Positions 9,164 through 20,190 are shown, counted from the stretch's first letter. The stretch: DNA of 64,000 bases from Litoribrevibacter albus (GCF_030159995.1 NZ_BSNM01000011.1:372001-436000), one strand, 5' to 3'. The notes: a model not told the origin generated them from the sequence alone. Numbers and translations are program-made.

Positions 9164-10936
9164 TTATTCTTCAGTCGCCGACTTTCTCAATTTGATGTTC
9201 AACTCACGAAGTTGTTTGCTAGAAACCTCTCCCGGAGCATCTGTCATCATACAGCTAGCGCTCTGAGTTTTAGGGAAAGCAATTACTTCACGAATTGAAT
9301 CAGAACCGGTCATCAACATCACAAGACGATCCAGACCGAACGCCAAACCACCGTGCGGTGGAGCACCGAACTTCAATGCATCCAACAAGAAGCCAAACTT
9401 CTCAGCTTGCTCTTCTTCAGAGATACCCAAAATTTCGAATACTGCTTGTTGCATTGTTTGATCGTGGATACGGATAGAACCACCGCCAAGCTCACAACCA
9501 TTCAGAACCATGTCATAAGCTTTAGAAAGAGCTGCAGCAGGGTTTGCTTTCAATTCTTCCGGAGTACAAGAAGGTGCAGTGAACGGGTGGTGAATAGCGG
9601 TCAAACCACCGTCCGAGGTTTCTTCAAACATCGGGAAGTCAACAACCCAAAGCGGTGCCCATGCACATGTGTAAAGATCCATATCTTCACCCAGCTTACA
9701 ACGCAATGCACCCAAGGCTTCAGTTACTACCTTCGCTGAGTCCGCACCAAAGAAGATGATGTCACCATTTTCAGCACCAGTACGCTCAAGAACCGCTTTA
9801 CGTACATCAATTGGTAGGAACTTAACGATTGGCGCCTGTAGACCTTCTTCCAAATCGTCTTTGTTGTTTACCTTGATGTAAGCCAGACCTTTCGCACCGT
9901 AGATACCAACGTATTTGGTGTATTCATCAATTTGCTTACGAGTTAGTTCAGCACCTTTTGGCAGGCGAAGAGCCGTTACACGACCTTTTGGATCTTTTGC
10001 CGGACCACTGAATACTTTAAATTCAACTTCAGTCATCAAGTCAGCAACGTCTACCAATTCAAGCGGAATACGCATGTCCGGCTTATCACTGCCGTATTTT
10101 TCCATCGCTTCTGAATAAGGCATTCTTGGGAACGCACCCAAGTCAACATCCAACGTCTCTTTGAACAAGTTACGAATCATACCTTCAGTGATCGACATGA
10201 TGTCTTCTTCAGAAACGAATGATGCCTCGATATCAATCTGAGTAAATTCAGGCTGACGATCAGCACGCAAGTCTTCATCACGGAAACATTTTGCGATCTG
10301 GTAGTAGCGATCCATACCTGAGACCATCAACAACTGCTTAAACAGCTGAGGTGACTGAGGTAGAGCAAAGAAGTTGTTAGCGTGAGTACGGCTTGGTACC
10401 AAATAATCACGCGCACCTTCTGGGGTAGCACGTGTAAGAATCGGCGTTTCAATATCAAGGAAGCCTTCACCATCCAGGTGATTACGAATTGCCGTAGTAA
10501 TTTTCGAACGAAGGCGTAATTTTGCTAGCATCTCTGGACGACGAAGATCCACATAACGATACTTCAGGCGAATGTCTTCACCGACACTTTGATGCTCGTC
10601 CAACTGGAACGGAGGCGTCTCTGCCTTGTTCAATACAATCAGAGAGTGACCAAGTACTTCAATTTCACCCGTTGGCATTTCTTTATTGATGGTCCCTTCA
10701 GGACGATCACGTACGATACCAGTCAGTTGAATCACATATTCGTTACGAACGCTGTCCGCTGTTGCAAAGCTTTCTTCACGATCCGGGTCAAATACCACCT
10801 GCGTAATACCATCGCGGTCTCTTACGTCCAGGAAGATAACACCACCGTGGTCACGACGACGATGAACCCATCCGCAGAGAGTAATCTCTTGTCCTACATG
10901 TTCTTTTCTTAAAGCACCGCAATAATGGCTGCGCAT
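9164..10936 (-). CDS. aspS: Aspartate--tRNA ligase AspS
   Basis: This is a class II aminoacyl-tRNA synthetase charging tRNA-Asp. The 590-residue protein has the N-terminal OB-fold anticodon-binding domain ([24 protein letters not shown]), class II motif 2 ([18 protein letters not shown]) and the bacterial GAD insertion domain (about residues 290-420). Motif 3 ([13 protein letters not shown]) lies near the C-terminus. Length is that of bacterial AspRS. Whether it is discriminating or also charges tRNA-Asn cannot be decided here without knowing if gatCAB is present. It is a single gene with a terminator downstream. Confidence 0.97.
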   Translation of the reverse strand: MRSHYCGALRKEHVGQEITLCGWVHRRRDHGGVIFLDVRDRDGITQVVFDPDREESFATADSVRNEYVIQLTGIVRDRPEGTINKEMPTGEIEVLGHSLIVLNKAETPPFQLDEHQSVGEDIRLKYRYVDLRRPEMLAKLRLRSKITTAIRNHLDGEGFLDIETPILTRATPEGARDYLVPSRTHANNFFALPQSPQLFKQLLMVSGMDRYYQIAKCFRDEDLRADRQPEFTQIDIEASFVSEEDIMSITEGMIRNLFKETLDVDLGAFPRMPYSEAMEKYGSDKPDMRIPLELVDVADLMTEVEFKVFSGPAKDPKGRVTALRLPKGAELTRKQIDEYTKYVGIYGAKGLAYIKVNNKDDLEEGLQAPIVKFLPIDVRKAVLERTGAENGDIIFFGADSAKVVTEALGALRCKLGEDMDLYTCAWAPLWVVDFPMFEETSDGGLTAIHHPFTAPSCTPEELKANPAAALSKAYDMVLNGCELGGGSIRIHDQTMQQAVFEILGISEEEQAEKFGFLLDALKFGAPPHGGLAFGLDRLVMLMTGSDSIREVIAFPKTQSASCMMTDAPGEVSSKQLRELNIKLRKSATEE

Positions 10937-11062
10937 AATTTAATTCCTAACTCAATTCTTTCTTATTTGATGATTTGGTAACTACAGTTCATTCGATTCA
11001 GACCAATCCCCTGACCTGAATCGCAGGCAGAAATCGGAAAAAAGAGGCTATTATAGGCAACA

Positions 11063-11098
11063 AAAAAAAGTCCGGCTAGAGCTAGCCAGACTTTTCGG
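11063..11098. terminator. Hairpin terminator between aspS and the LPP20-like gene
   Basis: AAAAGTCcGGCTAG and CTAGCCaGACTTTT (11067-11095) form a 14-position stem with one C/A mismatch and a 2-base loop, with A/T runs on both sides. On the minus strand it follows the lipoprotein gene only in the upstream sense (it precedes aspS and lies upstream of the start of that gene), so it most likely ends the minus-strand transcript of the lipoprotein gene at 11153-11557. The flanking T-run on the minus strand is eight bases long. Confidence 0.75.
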
Positions 11099-11152
11099 TT
11101 ATATACTGGATTTCTGGAGCAAAATTAACGAAAAACCACCAGATTTCCGCGA

Positions 11153-11557
11153 TCAGTTAGTGGGAACAACCAAAACAAAGACTTCTCGGGTCAGCGGGTT
11201 TATCCACTTCTCCACAACCTTCGCCCGAACGGTCTTGGTTGACACTTCTTCTGAGCCAACACGTTTTACTTTGGTATTCGCTGTTTCATTGGTTACTGTC
11301 TCGGTAGACATCTGAACATATTCAACATCGACGCCCTGACGAGCTGCCAATTGTTGGCGCGCTCTCGAAATAGCAAGCTGCTCCTGGAAATGACGCCCTT
11401 TTACATGGGTTACGGACGATCCAACCACCCCATTCCCAGGATTATCAATCCAGTCTGGCATTTGTGGTGGAAGCGGTTGCTGTGCTACAGGCTGACTTTG
11501 ACATCCCATCAAAAGAGCAATTAAACAGCTCGTAATAAACAGTGTAAGTTTCTTCAT
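11153..11557 (-). CDS. LPP20-family-like lipoprotein
   Basis: This is a small predicted lipoprotein of 134 residues. The signal peptide ends in the lipobox LMGC at about residue 19, and a Pro/Gln-rich spacer follows. The body resembles LPP20-type proteins (PDWIDNP near the mature N-terminus, then ISRARQQLAARQG and a C-terminal TREVFVLVV strand). That family is usually an outer-membrane lipoprotein of unknown biochemical role. GAGGAAATAC precedes the ATG. It lies 82 bases after the MltC-like transglycosylase on the same strand, with a terminator beyond it, so the two may be expressed together. Confidence 0.7.
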   Translation of the reverse strand: MKKLTLFITSCLIALLMGCQSQPVAQQPLPPQMPDWIDNPGNGVVGSSVTHVKGRHFQEQLAISRARQQLAARQGVDVEYVQMSTETVTNETANTKVKRVGSEEVSTKTVRAKVVEKWINPLTREVFVLVVPTN

Positions 11558-11639
11558 GTATTTCCTCGAATCCCTTGCGGGTATTATCTCAATCCAAATA
11601 TCTAACTTAATTATGATGTCGCCTTTTTAGGCGATCTTT

Positions 11640-12860
11640 TTAATTGATGTAGAGTTGATATCTACCGACCACCTTTTTGAGGTAATCTCTCGTCTCACGA
11701 TACGGCAATCTCGTGGCAAGGATGTCATAGACTTCACTTGGTTCCAGCTGATTAATTCGATCATAGGCTTTTTGCATACTTTTCTGATCGATAAAAGCAG
11801 CTGCGACGTTTGCGGTACCCGTGTTATAGGCCGCAATCGTACAATACAACCGGCTTTCCGGGTTATAAATCCCTTTTAAATACCGATGATTCAACACATG
11901 CAGATAAGCAGCGCCCACCTGAATATTATTGTTCGGATCAAACAAGTACTTGGGTTTTAACATTTTGCTTTTTCCGAAAATCATCCTGGCAGCATCCCGC
12001 CCTGCTGTTCTCGGCACAATCTGCATTAAACCATAGGCAGGAATTCTGGAGCGAGCCATAGGATTAAAACTGCTTTCCGTGTGAATAATTGCCATCACGA
12101 GCGCAGGCTCCAACTTCCACGCTTTAGCGTACTCGGCAGTAGCCTTCCAATAGCGTTCCGCTTTGTGCATACCAAATTCTTCAGGCAATTTAATAACGAC
12201 CGTCAAACGTCGGGAAACGGGTAAATAGCTGGTGCTCACACCCTCGCTATCGACCAATTCCTCCGCCACTGCCATAGAGTTGGTACTCTTACTGACCGAA
12301 GACGAAGGCAGCATAGCCTCCACCGCAGTATCGGCCTCTACCTCAATAACCAAGCCGGATGCTCTTGACGCCGCTTGCAACACCGGATCACTGTCGATGG
12401 CCGTTTGGATGTTGGTCTGAAGCGTTTTGTTCAGCTGCTGGGTCACATCCTGATAAGTGACTTCTTTGGAATCCACATCCATGTATTCAATGACGACCGA
12501 ATCATTCTGATAATCAACGATGGTACGCTGTTTCAGATCACCCGAATATTGAACCCATTGATACTGATCGGTAAAACGTGTGTCCCCCCACTCCTTCTCA
12601 ATATCTCCCAGAAAATCCTGATAAGCCGATTCCATTGCTTCCTCAAACGCACGGAACTCAGCCTCAGTGTCTTCTTGATACTGTTCAAACTCTTGAACAA
12701 CATCGAGATAATCTTCCTGAGGCTGATAGCTTTGCTGTAACTGATAGTCTTCCTGAGCCTGGAGCGCTGGAGCACCCGTTAATAAACCGGACAAAATCAG
12801 GCCTGACATCATTCGTCTAGAAACAATCTTGCCAGACTTATTTCGAATTGAAGGATTCAC
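11640..12860 (-). CDS. mltC: MltC-type membrane-bound lytic murein transglycosylase
   Basis: This is an exported peptidoglycan-cleaving enzyme of the SLT (family 1) lytic transglycosylases. The N-terminal half carries the domain typical of MltC (WGDTRFTDQYQWVQYSGD and DYQNDSVVIEYMD, about residues 90-130). The C-terminal half carries the SLT catalytic domain, with catalytic Glu in IIHTESSFNP near residue 262, the AYGLMQIVPRTAG motif and AAYNTGTANVA. At 406 residues it is longer than E. coli MltC because of a Gln/Glu-rich segment after the signal peptide. It starts at a GTG preceded by GGGGAGAG. I see no clear lipobox cysteine, unlike E. coli MltC, so it may be soluble in the periplasm. Confidence 0.82.
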   Translation of the reverse strand: MNPSIRNKSGKIVSRRMMSGLILSGLLTGAPALQAQEDYQLQQSYQPQEDYLDVVQEFEQYQEDTEAEFRAFEEAMESAYQDFLGDIEKEWGDTRFTDQYQWVQYSGDLKQRTIVDYQNDSVVIEYMDVDSKEVTYQDVTQQLNKTLQTNIQTAIDSDPVLQAASRASGLVIEVEADTAVEAMLPSSSVSKSTNSMAVAEELVDSEGVSTSYLPVSRRLTVVIKLPEEFGMHKAERYWKATAEYAKAWKLEPALVMAIIHTESSFNPMARSRIPAYGLMQIVPRTAGRDAARMIFGKSKMLKPKYLFDPNNNIQVGAAYLHVLNHRYLKGIYNPESRLYCTIAAYNTGTANVAAAFIDQKSMQKAYDRINQLEPSEVYDILATRLPYRETRDYLKKVVGRYQLYIN

Positions 12861-12907
12861 TGCTCTCTCCCCTACTGCTCATACATCCCTTTTAGAAAGA
12901 AACCGTC

Positions 12908-13369
12908 TTAGTTTTCCAACAGATCTTTTAAAAACTGAGTCGGCGTAAACAGTTCTCCTTTCAGCAAGCTCAAGCGAGACAAACGTTCTTTCAAAACCTC
13001 ATCAGTGTAAGGAACCGCTTCGCCAAATCCCCAAACCGGACCAGGCCACGCGGCATCATCGCGATAACGTACGACATGATGAATATGCAATTGAGGAACA
13101 ACATTGCCCAAGGTCGCCACGTTCAGTTTATGCCCTGAAAACGCATCCATGATTTTTTGGGATAAAAACGATGTTTCCTGAATATAAGAAACACGATCTT
13201 CTTCGGTTAGATGATATAACTCGGTCATTTGCCCCTTTCTAGGGACCAAAATAAACCAAGGGAAACGCTGATCATTCATCAGCAACACCTTACACAATGG
13301 AAAATCCCCAATGTGATAGGTATCGGCTTCAAGTCGTTCATGCAATTCGAAATTTACTGGACCGTCCAT
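12908..13369 (-). CDS. HIT-family nucleotide-binding protein
   Basis: HIT proteins hydrolyse or transfer nucleotide moieties such as AMP and diadenosine polyphosphates. The HIT motif appears as QLHIHHVVRY, a His-X-His-His variant of HxHxHxx, near residue 93 of the 153-residue product. It is preceded by the ILVPRKG strand. I chose the ATG at 13369, because AAAGGAGC precedes it at good distance; the longer frame from 13438 lacks such a site. Substrate is unknown. It is separated from mltC by about 50 bases and may share its transcript. Confidence 0.85.
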   Translation of the reverse strand: MDGPVNFELHERLEADTYHIGDFPLCKVLLMNDQRFPWFILVPRKGQMTELYHLTEEDRVSYIQETSFLSQKIMDAFSGHKLNVATLGNVVPQLHIHHVVRYRDDAAWPGPVWGFGEAVPYTDEVLKERLSRLSLLKGELFTPTQFLKDLLEN

Positions 13370-13456
13370 TTTCGCTCCTTTAAAGCGCTTACTTTTCCAA
13401 GTATTTTCCACGTCATTAAGGGATTCGCAAGTATTCAACCTAATTCGTGGACTCTA

Positions 13457-13490
13457 AAAACAAAAGAGGCGCCGAAGCGCCCCTTGAATA
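13457..13490 (-). terminator. Intrinsic terminator of the stand-alone DUF1329 gene
   Basis: On the minus strand GGGGCGC and GCGCCTC pair around a TTCG loop (core 13468-13481) and are followed by TTTTGTTTTT. It lies a few bases after the stop codon of the DUF1329 gene at 13498. Confidence 0.85.
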
Positions 13491-13497
13491 GTTCAAC

Positions 13498-14820
13498 TTA
13501 ACGCCGCCCTTCTCGCCTCATGGCTGAAGCACTGAAATCCCGTTTATTCAGTTTAGTATTAAATTCAGGGTGTTTATCTTCGTTGGTAATCAACCACTCA
13601 GCATAATACCCGCCCTTTTGAAGGTCATAGGTAATATTACCGGCAGTCCACACCAGCGGCACATCATAGAAGTTAATCGCATGAGCTTCACTGAAACGCC
13701 AAACCTCACCTTGTGGTTCTGCGTATTCCTCAGAATAAGCCACTTGCCAGGTATCCTCATCGATATAAAAGACGCGTTTCGCGTACTGATGCTGAATACC
13801 TTCCCTAAGCACCGCCTCTAAATGCCATACCCGATGAAGCTCATAGCGTGTGTAATCCTGATTCAACGTTTTCTCACCTAACAACGAGTCGGCAGAAACG
13901 TTCTCACCCACCATGCGATACGAGTTGTAAGGAATGTATTTTTTGGTTTTTCCGACTACCTTCCACTCATACAAATCCGGTGCACCGTTATACAAATCCA
14001 CCTGATCTACGGTTTTATAGCCATCGCTGTTAAACAATTCATCCGAGTATTCCAAATCCGGCGTACGACGAACGCGTCGTTGACCTGGTGCGTAATACCA
14101 TGCTTTACGAGGCGACAAAACCTGATCCAAAGTTTCATGAACTAAGGTAATTTGACCAGCGACAGAAGGCGGGAATAGATTTTTGGTTTTTCGTAAGAAA
14201 ATTTTGTTCTTGCGATCTGAATGAGAAACCTCTGGATCAAAGTAAACGCCATAAATCTCAATGTCTTTACGCATCACTTTCTTGGCACCCGTTTCAAACA
14301 CAACCGCATCAGAAACGACCGCTTTTGAGGTCTCACCACGATACCGAAGAATATGATTCCAAATCATTTCTTCACCGGTTTGGGCGTTTGGAAACGGGCT
14401 GGTTAAATCAGAATTCCGAACCCCGGTACCTCGTGGCAACAGTTCAGCATTCTTTTCGTTTGAAGCAAGTGCATCATAAACATTTTGAGGATAGGCGGCG
14501 GTACGACGAGAAATATAGATGGGAAGCTTATAGTCAGGGTACTTCCGAAACATCGCTTTCTGGCCTTCGGTTAAATACTCTGCATATTCATTCACGTTCT
14601 TGTGCGTGATGGTGAATAACGCCGTGTCACTCTTGAAGGGGTCAATATAGTCACCATCAAACCCTTCAGGCGGTGTAGTTAACCCACCTTCCCAGCGAGG
14701 AATATCTTTTCCATCGCCTTCTACCGGGCTTCCCATTGGCGTTTCATTAGCCAAAGCCGTTGATGAAAAGAGAACGGATGACATTACCGCCATTCCAGAC
14801 AAAGCAATCACTTTAAACAT
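13498..14820 (-). CDS. DUF1329 exported protein, stand-alone paralogue
   Basis: The family has a LolA/LolB-like fold and is usually found beside DUF1302 outer-membrane proteins in lipid- or hydrophobe-handling loci; no biochemical function is firmly assigned. The 440-residue product has a signal peptide (FSSTALA, about residue 24). It shows the family hallmarks: IPRWEGGLTTPPEGFDGD near the mature N-terminus, RTAAYPQNVYDAL, WNHILRYRGE, the AWYYAPGQRRVRRTP segment and YELHRVWHLEA. It is clearly paralogous to the product at 40288-41661 but has no DUF1302 partner here and carries its own terminator. Divergent from proS. Confidence 0.88.
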   Translation of the reverse strand: MFKVIALSGMAVMSSVLFSSTALANETPMGSPVEGDGKDIPRWEGGLTTPPEGFDGDYIDPFKSDTALFTITHKNVNEYAEYLTEGQKAMFRKYPDYKLPIYISRRTAAYPQNVYDALASNEKNAELLPRGTGVRNSDLTSPFPNAQTGEEMIWNHILRYRGETSKAVVSDAVVFETGAKKVMRKDIEIYGVYFDPEVSHSDRKNKIFLRKTKNLFPPSVAGQITLVHETLDQVLSPRKAWYYAPGQRRVRRTPDLEYSDELFNSDGYKTVDQVDLYNGAPDLYEWKVVGKTKKYIPYNSYRMVGENVSADSLLGEKTLNQDYTRYELHRVWHLEAVLREGIQHQYAKRVFYIDEDTWQVAYSEEYAEPQGEVWRFSEAHAINFYDVPLVWTAGNITYDLQKGGYYAEWLITNEDKHPEFNTKLNKRDFSASAMRREGRR

Positions 14821-15040
14821 CTACTACACCTACCTTAAGACAGCCGACTCGCAAAACCCAGATACCAAACGTCTGAATTCTATCGAGTTTTAGCCGCACT
14901 TTTGTTTACTTTTTGTAACCATCACCAGAAATAAACACTGCTTTTTGGCACTTAGGGCTATACCAAATGCATGAGTCTTTTTACAATAGCCGATTGTTTA
15001 ACGTTCAACCTTTAAATTTGTTAATTTCTCAGGAAATCCA

Positions 15041-16771
15041 ATGCGTACAAGCCAATATCTGATTCCTACCATAAAAGAAACCCCATCTGATGCAGTGGTA
15101 ATCAGCCACCAGCTGATGCTTCGTGCAGGCATGATCAGAAAAATTGCTGCAGGCTTATACACTTGGCTTCCCTTGGGTTTAAAGACGCTTCAAAAAGTTG
15201 AAAACATTGTTCGTCAGGAAATGAACAAGTCCGGCGCATTGGAAGTACTGATGCCAGCAGCTCAACCGGCCGAACTGTGGCAGGAAAGTGGCCGTTGGGA
15301 ACAATACGGCCCGGAACTACTTCGTTTTAAAGATCGCCACAACCGCGATTTCTGTGTTGGCCCAACTCACGAAGAAGTTATTACTGACCTCGCGCGCAAT
15401 GAGCTATCCAGCTACAAACAATTGCCGATGAACCTGTATCAAATCCAAACGAAATTCCGTGATGAAATTCGTCCACGATTTGGTTTGATGCGTGGCCGCG
15501 AATTCTTGATGAAAGACGCGTACTCATTCCACGTTTCACAAGACTGTTTGCAGCAAACCTATGACAAAATGCACGAAACCTACTGCAATATCTTCAATCG
15601 TCTAGGTTTGGATTTCCGCCCTGTAGAAGCAGATAGCGGAAGCATTGGCGGCTCAAGCTCTCACGAATTCCACGTATTGGCTCAATCGGGTGAAGACGAC
15701 ATCGTATTCAGTACTGACAGCCCTTACGCAGCCAATATTGAAAAGGCCGAAGCGGTAGCACCAACCACCGAACGTCAGGCGCCGACGCAAGAAAAAACAG
15801 ACGTATCGACACCGGATCAAAAAACAATTGAAGAAGTGACAGCCTTCCTCAACATCAATGCGGATCAGGTTGTTAAAACCTTAATCGTCGAAGGCGCGGT
15901 TGCAGAAGATCACGAAGGATCTGCACCATTAGTTGCTCTGGTAGTACGTGGTGATCACGAACTGAATGAAATCAAAGCTGAGCACATTGAAGCCGTTGCT
16001 GAACCTCTCACCTTTGCCAGCGATGAACAGATCAAACAAGCCTTGGGTTGTTCAGCCGGTTCTATCGGTCCTGCTGGTTTGGATCTGCCGATTTATGTTG
16101 ATCGTTCAGCGGCGGTTATGTCTGACTTCGTTTCTGGTGCCAACAAAGACGGTTTCCACCTGACAGGTGTGAACTGGGAACGCGATGCCAACATCACCGA
16201 GGTGGTTGATATTCGTAATGTTGTTGAAGGCGATGCCAGCCCGGACGGTCAAGGTACGCTTACCATCAAACGCGGTATTGAAGTGGGTCACATCTTCCAG
16301 CTAGGCACAAAATACAGTGAAGCCTTAGGTGCCAATGTACTGGATCAAAACGGTAAAGCTCAAACGATGATCATGGGCTGTTATGGTATCGGTGTATCAC
16401 GTGTTGTTGCTGCAACCATCGAACAGAACCACGATGATCGTGGCATGATCTGGCCTGACGCCATTGCGCCGTTCCAGGTTGGTATCGTACCTATGGGTAA
16501 ATCTGACGAAGTAAAAGAACTGACCGAAAGTGTTTATCAGCAACTTACTAACATGGGCTACGACGTACTACTGGATGATCGTGACAAGAAAACCAGCCCA
16601 GGTGTTAAGTTCGCAGACATGGATCTGATCGGTATTCCACATCGTATCGTAATCAGTGACCGTGGTTTGAAAAACGGAACCATTGAGTATAAGAACCGTC
16701 GTGAAGAAGATGCCAAAGACATCGCAAAAGATGACATCATTCAGTTCTTGACGGATACCATCCAGCGATAA
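15041..16771 (+). CDS. proS: Proline--tRNA ligase ProS
   Basis: This class II synthetase charges tRNA-Pro. The 576 residues include the bacterial-type N-terminal catalytic part ([29 protein letters not shown]; motif 2 [26 protein letters not shown] as consecutive elements) and the INS editing domain inserted from about residue 225 to 405, which hydrolyses Ala-tRNA-Pro. Motif 3 ([10 protein letters not shown]) and the C-terminal anticodon-binding domain follow. Length is normal for the bacterial form. It starts 220 bases from the divergent DUF1329 gene and is followed after 12 bases by a transglycosylase gene. Confidence 0.97.
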   Translation: MRTSQYLIPTIKETPSDAVVISHQLMLRAGMIRKIAAGLYTWLPLGLKTLQKVENIVRQEMNKSGALEVLMPAAQPAELWQESGRWEQYGPELLRFKDRHNRDFCVGPTHEEVITDLARNELSSYKQLPMNLYQIQTKFRDEIRPRFGLMRGREFLMKDAYSFHVSQDCLQQTYDKMHETYCNIFNRLGLDFRPVEADSGSIGGSSSHEFHVLAQSGEDDIVFSTDSPYAANIEKAEAVAPTTERQAPTQEKTDVSTPDQKTIEEVTAFLNINADQVVKTLIVEGAVAEDHEGSAPLVALVVRGDHELNEIKAEHIEAVAEPLTFASDEQIKQALGCSAGSIGPAGLDLPIYVDRSAAVMSDFVSGANKDGFHLTGVNWERDANITEVVDIRNVVEGDASPDGQGTLTIKRGIEVGHIFQLGTKYSEALGANVLDQNGKAQTMIMGCYGIGVSRVVAATIEQNHDDRGMIWPDAIAPFQVGIVPMGKSDEVKELTESVYQQLTNMGYDVLLDDRDKKTSPGVKFADMDLIGIPHRIVISDRGLKNGTIEYKNRREEDAKDIAKDDIIQFLTDTIQR

Positions 16772-16783
16772 ACAATTATTTCA

Positions 16784-17404
16784 ATGAGCAGTCCATCATT
16801 GAACACATACGCCCTCCTGTTGGGAGGGCGGTATTTTCATCTCGTTTTTTGCGTCATATTGATTGCCCTATCGACGCTGCTCCCTTCTATTACGTCTGCC
16901 AGCCAACAGCCAGATCCTGAACTCAAACAGCGATTATTGTCGGCCGTTAATTCCAATCACGGTTTTAAAGACCGATTCGATGCTGACGTCTGGTTAACAG
17001 ATATGTCCAGCCGATTGAAACGTTTTATTAAAGACGATCAAACCCGTATGGAACTTCTGATTAATATCCACAAAGAAGCCAGCATTGCAGAGCTCAACCC
17101 TCAGCTGGTTATGGCGGTTATTCATGTGGAAAGTGCGTTTGACCGGTTTGCTTTGTCGCGGGTTGGGGCTCAAGGGTACATGCAAGTCATGCCGTTCTGG
17201 AAGAAAGAATTAGGCCGTACAAACGACAATCTCATGAACGAAGCCACTAACCTTAGATATGGCTGCACCATATTGAAGTACTATATCGATAAGGAAAAAG
17301 GGAATTTGCAGCGGGGATTAGCTCGCTATAACGGAAGTCTCGGTCGAACCAAGTACCCGGAAAAGGTCTTTAAGTTCTGGGATAAATACTGGCAAGTTAA
17401 CTAA
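16784..17404 (+). CDS. Small SLT-domain lytic transglycosylase
   Basis: This is a predicted exported peptidoglycan lytic transglycosylase. The 206 residues comprise a hydrophobic leader (LVFCVILIALSTLLP, cleavage after ITSAS) and one SLT domain. The likely catalytic Glu lies in VMAVIHVESAFD, with GAQGYMQVMPFW and the LARYNGSLGR segment downstream. The family resembles YjbJ-type proteins. The start is uncertain: the ATG at 16784 has no visible Shine-Dalgarno sequence, and a strong hairpin (16810-16830) lies within its first 16 codons. It follows proS after 12 bases, an arrangement common in pseudomonads. Confidence 0.85.
   Translation: MSSPSLNTYALLLGGRYFHLVFCVILIALSTLLPSITSASQQPDPELKQRLLSAVNSNHGFKDRFDADVWLTDMSSRLKRFIKDDQTRMELLINIHKEASIAELNPQLVMAVIHVESAFDRFALSRVGAQGYMQVMPFWKKELGRTNDNLMNEATNLRYGCTILKYYIDKEKGNLQRGLARYNGSLGRTKYPEKVFKFWDKYWQVN
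16810..16845 (+). terminator. GC-rich hairpin between proS and the SLT gene (terminator or start-region structure)
   Basis: CGCCCTCC (16810-16817) pairs perfectly with GGAGGGCG (16823-16830) around TGTTG and is followed by GTATTTTCATC and then a run of T. It sits 39 bases after the proS stop, where a terminator would be expected, but inside the 5' end of the predicted transglycosylase frame. It may be the proS terminator, or it may restrict translation of the following gene. Confidence 0.5.
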
Positions 17405-17606
17405 TCATTTGACTCCGTTCACTCTTTTTAAATGTCTAGCTTATCTCTTACATACCACCCATCTGTTTTCCCACCCTATCAACACCATTTCAGTCTAGTC
17501 TCTATATAAATAACTTTTAGGCTTTGAAATAGGTTTATTTCCAATAGAAATACGTTATGTCGATCAGACACATTTTAGGCCGTATGCTGCGGGATAAGGA
17601 GATCAT

Positions 17607-19139
17607 ATGCAGCAGTCGTTACGACTGACCGTTCCAAAAGTACATGCATCTGATCAGGGGACTCTCTACTCTGATCCACATGAACTTGCACTGATTTTAC
17701 GAAACCTGCCCTTCGCGGATATGCCCTCTGCCGTGATGAAATCAGTCAACATTCTGTCTGTCATCAATCGAAGTCAGGTTTCTTATCAATTACGCTTAAA
17801 GCTAATGCTAGCGTTCGATGTTCCCTATGGTGTCTGTCACTTATTCTATACCCCTCAATGCCCCGAACAGTTAGGCATCATCAGATCCCGTTCCCTTCAG
17901 GAACAAGATGCCTTTCGGGAATTCACCCAGGAAATGAGCTACGGCTACAAAGAAGTATTGATGGATGCGTTGGCTCACAACGACAAAAAACGTGCCTTTG
18001 TAGCCTTATTTGCGTCTTTCTATTACATGTCGACCTTACTCATGCTGTTTTACAGCGTGCATCAAATCCAACCGTTAAACATCTGGGGAGAAATGCACCG
18101 GCTATATAAATTAGCCGAAGAGATGGAATGGACGCGCATGCCTCAAAAGTACATAACTCTGGCCAAAGGCATGACTCTAGAGTGGCTGTATAAGAAATCA
18201 CTCTTGATGTTTACCGCCGATCCTTATCATATGGAAACCGCGCAAAACTGGATGCTGAACCACTACTTGAGCAAGTGGAGTTATTGCGCCGACCTGATCC
18301 CTTATCAGCGAAATATTCAGGGTACTCATTTCGATATCGACCTCAGTCGCAATGATGCAGTGATCTCTAGAATTCAGGATTCGAACGATTCCGAATATCT
18401 AAGAACATTGCTGACGGACAACCTGGTCAACATAGCGAGCAAACATATAGATCAATTACATCATGGTATTGATACACACTCTCTGGGCTTCATCCTGAAT
18501 CCAAACCGGGCGGATGCAGAAGAAGTTCTCGATAGTGCGTTGAATCACTGGGGACAAAAATTCAAGCGAGGAGAAACAAGAAGTCGCTGCACCGTTCCAG
18601 CCTCTATGACTATGGGGCTTTATCATTGTCATAAAGATCTTTCCAAAGCCACCATTGAGAGCGAGAACTCCTTAATCGATGTTCAATTAATAGATTCAAG
18701 CCCTCACGGTTGCTGCTTAAGGGTGGCAGGCAATACTCAACAAGAAATACTTATTGGCCAATTGGTAGTGATACACCTGTCTCGAACGAGCCAAAACCAA
18801 AAAGTAGACACAATGGCCGGCATCATTCGTTGGGTTGCCCAAGACAAATACAAAGGCTCTAAAGTCGGTATTAAGTTTATTCCGGGGATCATTCGAACCG
18901 GATTCATTCGTAGCCTGTCCGGTTCAGATATGGCTCAAAAGACACATCCGGCGGTGGTTATCGTTGATCAAGACAGCGATCGGGATTACTCCATCATTAC
19001 CAGCCCCCACCTATACCTTTGCGGCAGAACCTATGAATTAACCACCATTCACCCTCAACGCCGGTATCTGATTAAGGCCAGTAGCTTACTGAACCACACT
19101 CGTTCATTGGATCATTTTAAATTCCATGCAGCGCATTAA
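17607..19139 (+). CDS. PilZ-domain protein with a large uncharacterised N-terminal region
   Basis: This is a 510-residue cytoplasmic protein with no signal peptide and an excellent AAGGAG site before its ATG. Residues about 320-430 look like a PilZ domain. An RxxxR motif appears as RGETR near 322 and a DxSxxG motif as DSSPHG near 362, followed by beta-strand-rich sequence ending in GSKVGIKFIPG. These two motifs are the known cyclic-di-GMP contacts of PilZ domains, so binding is predicted. The spacing between the motifs is somewhat longer than usual. The first 300 residues are mostly helical, and I recognise no family in them. A monocistronic gene of unknown role; the diguanylate cyclase gene at 20610 is nearby. 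Confidence 0.72.
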   Translation: MQQSLRLTVPKVHASDQGTLYSDPHELALILRNLPFADMPSAVMKSVNILSVINRSQVSYQLRLKLMLAFDVPYGVCHLFYTPQCPEQLGIIRSRSLQEQDAFREFTQEMSYGYKEVLMDALAHNDKKRAFVALFASFYYMSTLLMLFYSVHQIQPLNIWGEMHRLYKLAEEMEWTRMPQKYITLAKGMTLEWLYKKSLLMFTADPYHMETAQNWMLNHYLSKWSYCADLIPYQRNIQGTHFDIDLSRNDAVISRIQDSNDSEYLRTLLTDNLVNIASKHIDQLHHGIDTHSLGFILNPNRADAEEVLDSALNHWGQKFKRGETRSRCTVPASMTMGLYHCHKDLSKATIESENSLIDVQLIDSSPHGCCLRVAGNTQQEILIGQLVVIHLSRTSQNQKVDTMAGIIRWVAQDKYKGSKVGIKFIPGIIRTGFIRSLSGSDMAQKTHPAVVIVDQDSDRDYSIITSPHLYLCGRTYELTTIHPQRRYLIKASSLLNHTRSLDHFKFHAAH

Positions 19140-19240
19140 CCGTAACGCCTTAGCCTTTAAACCTTAATCTTTAAGCTAGGCATTTCTCCCTCTCTGAGAA
19201 TTCAGTAGAATACCTCGAAATTTATCTTTCGAGGTTTGAT

Positions 19241-20190
<950 letters not shown>

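Noticed and set aside
11619-11641. Hairpin TCGCCT/AGGCGA followed by TCTTTTT between mltC and the LPP20-like gene
   Set aside because: The T-run lies on the plus strand, where no gene precedes it. On the minus strand, where both genes run, it has no U-tract.
19141-19185. Weak hairpin GCCTTAGC/GCTAGGC after the PilZ gene
   Set aside because: It has bulges and no T-run worth the name, so I do not call a terminator.
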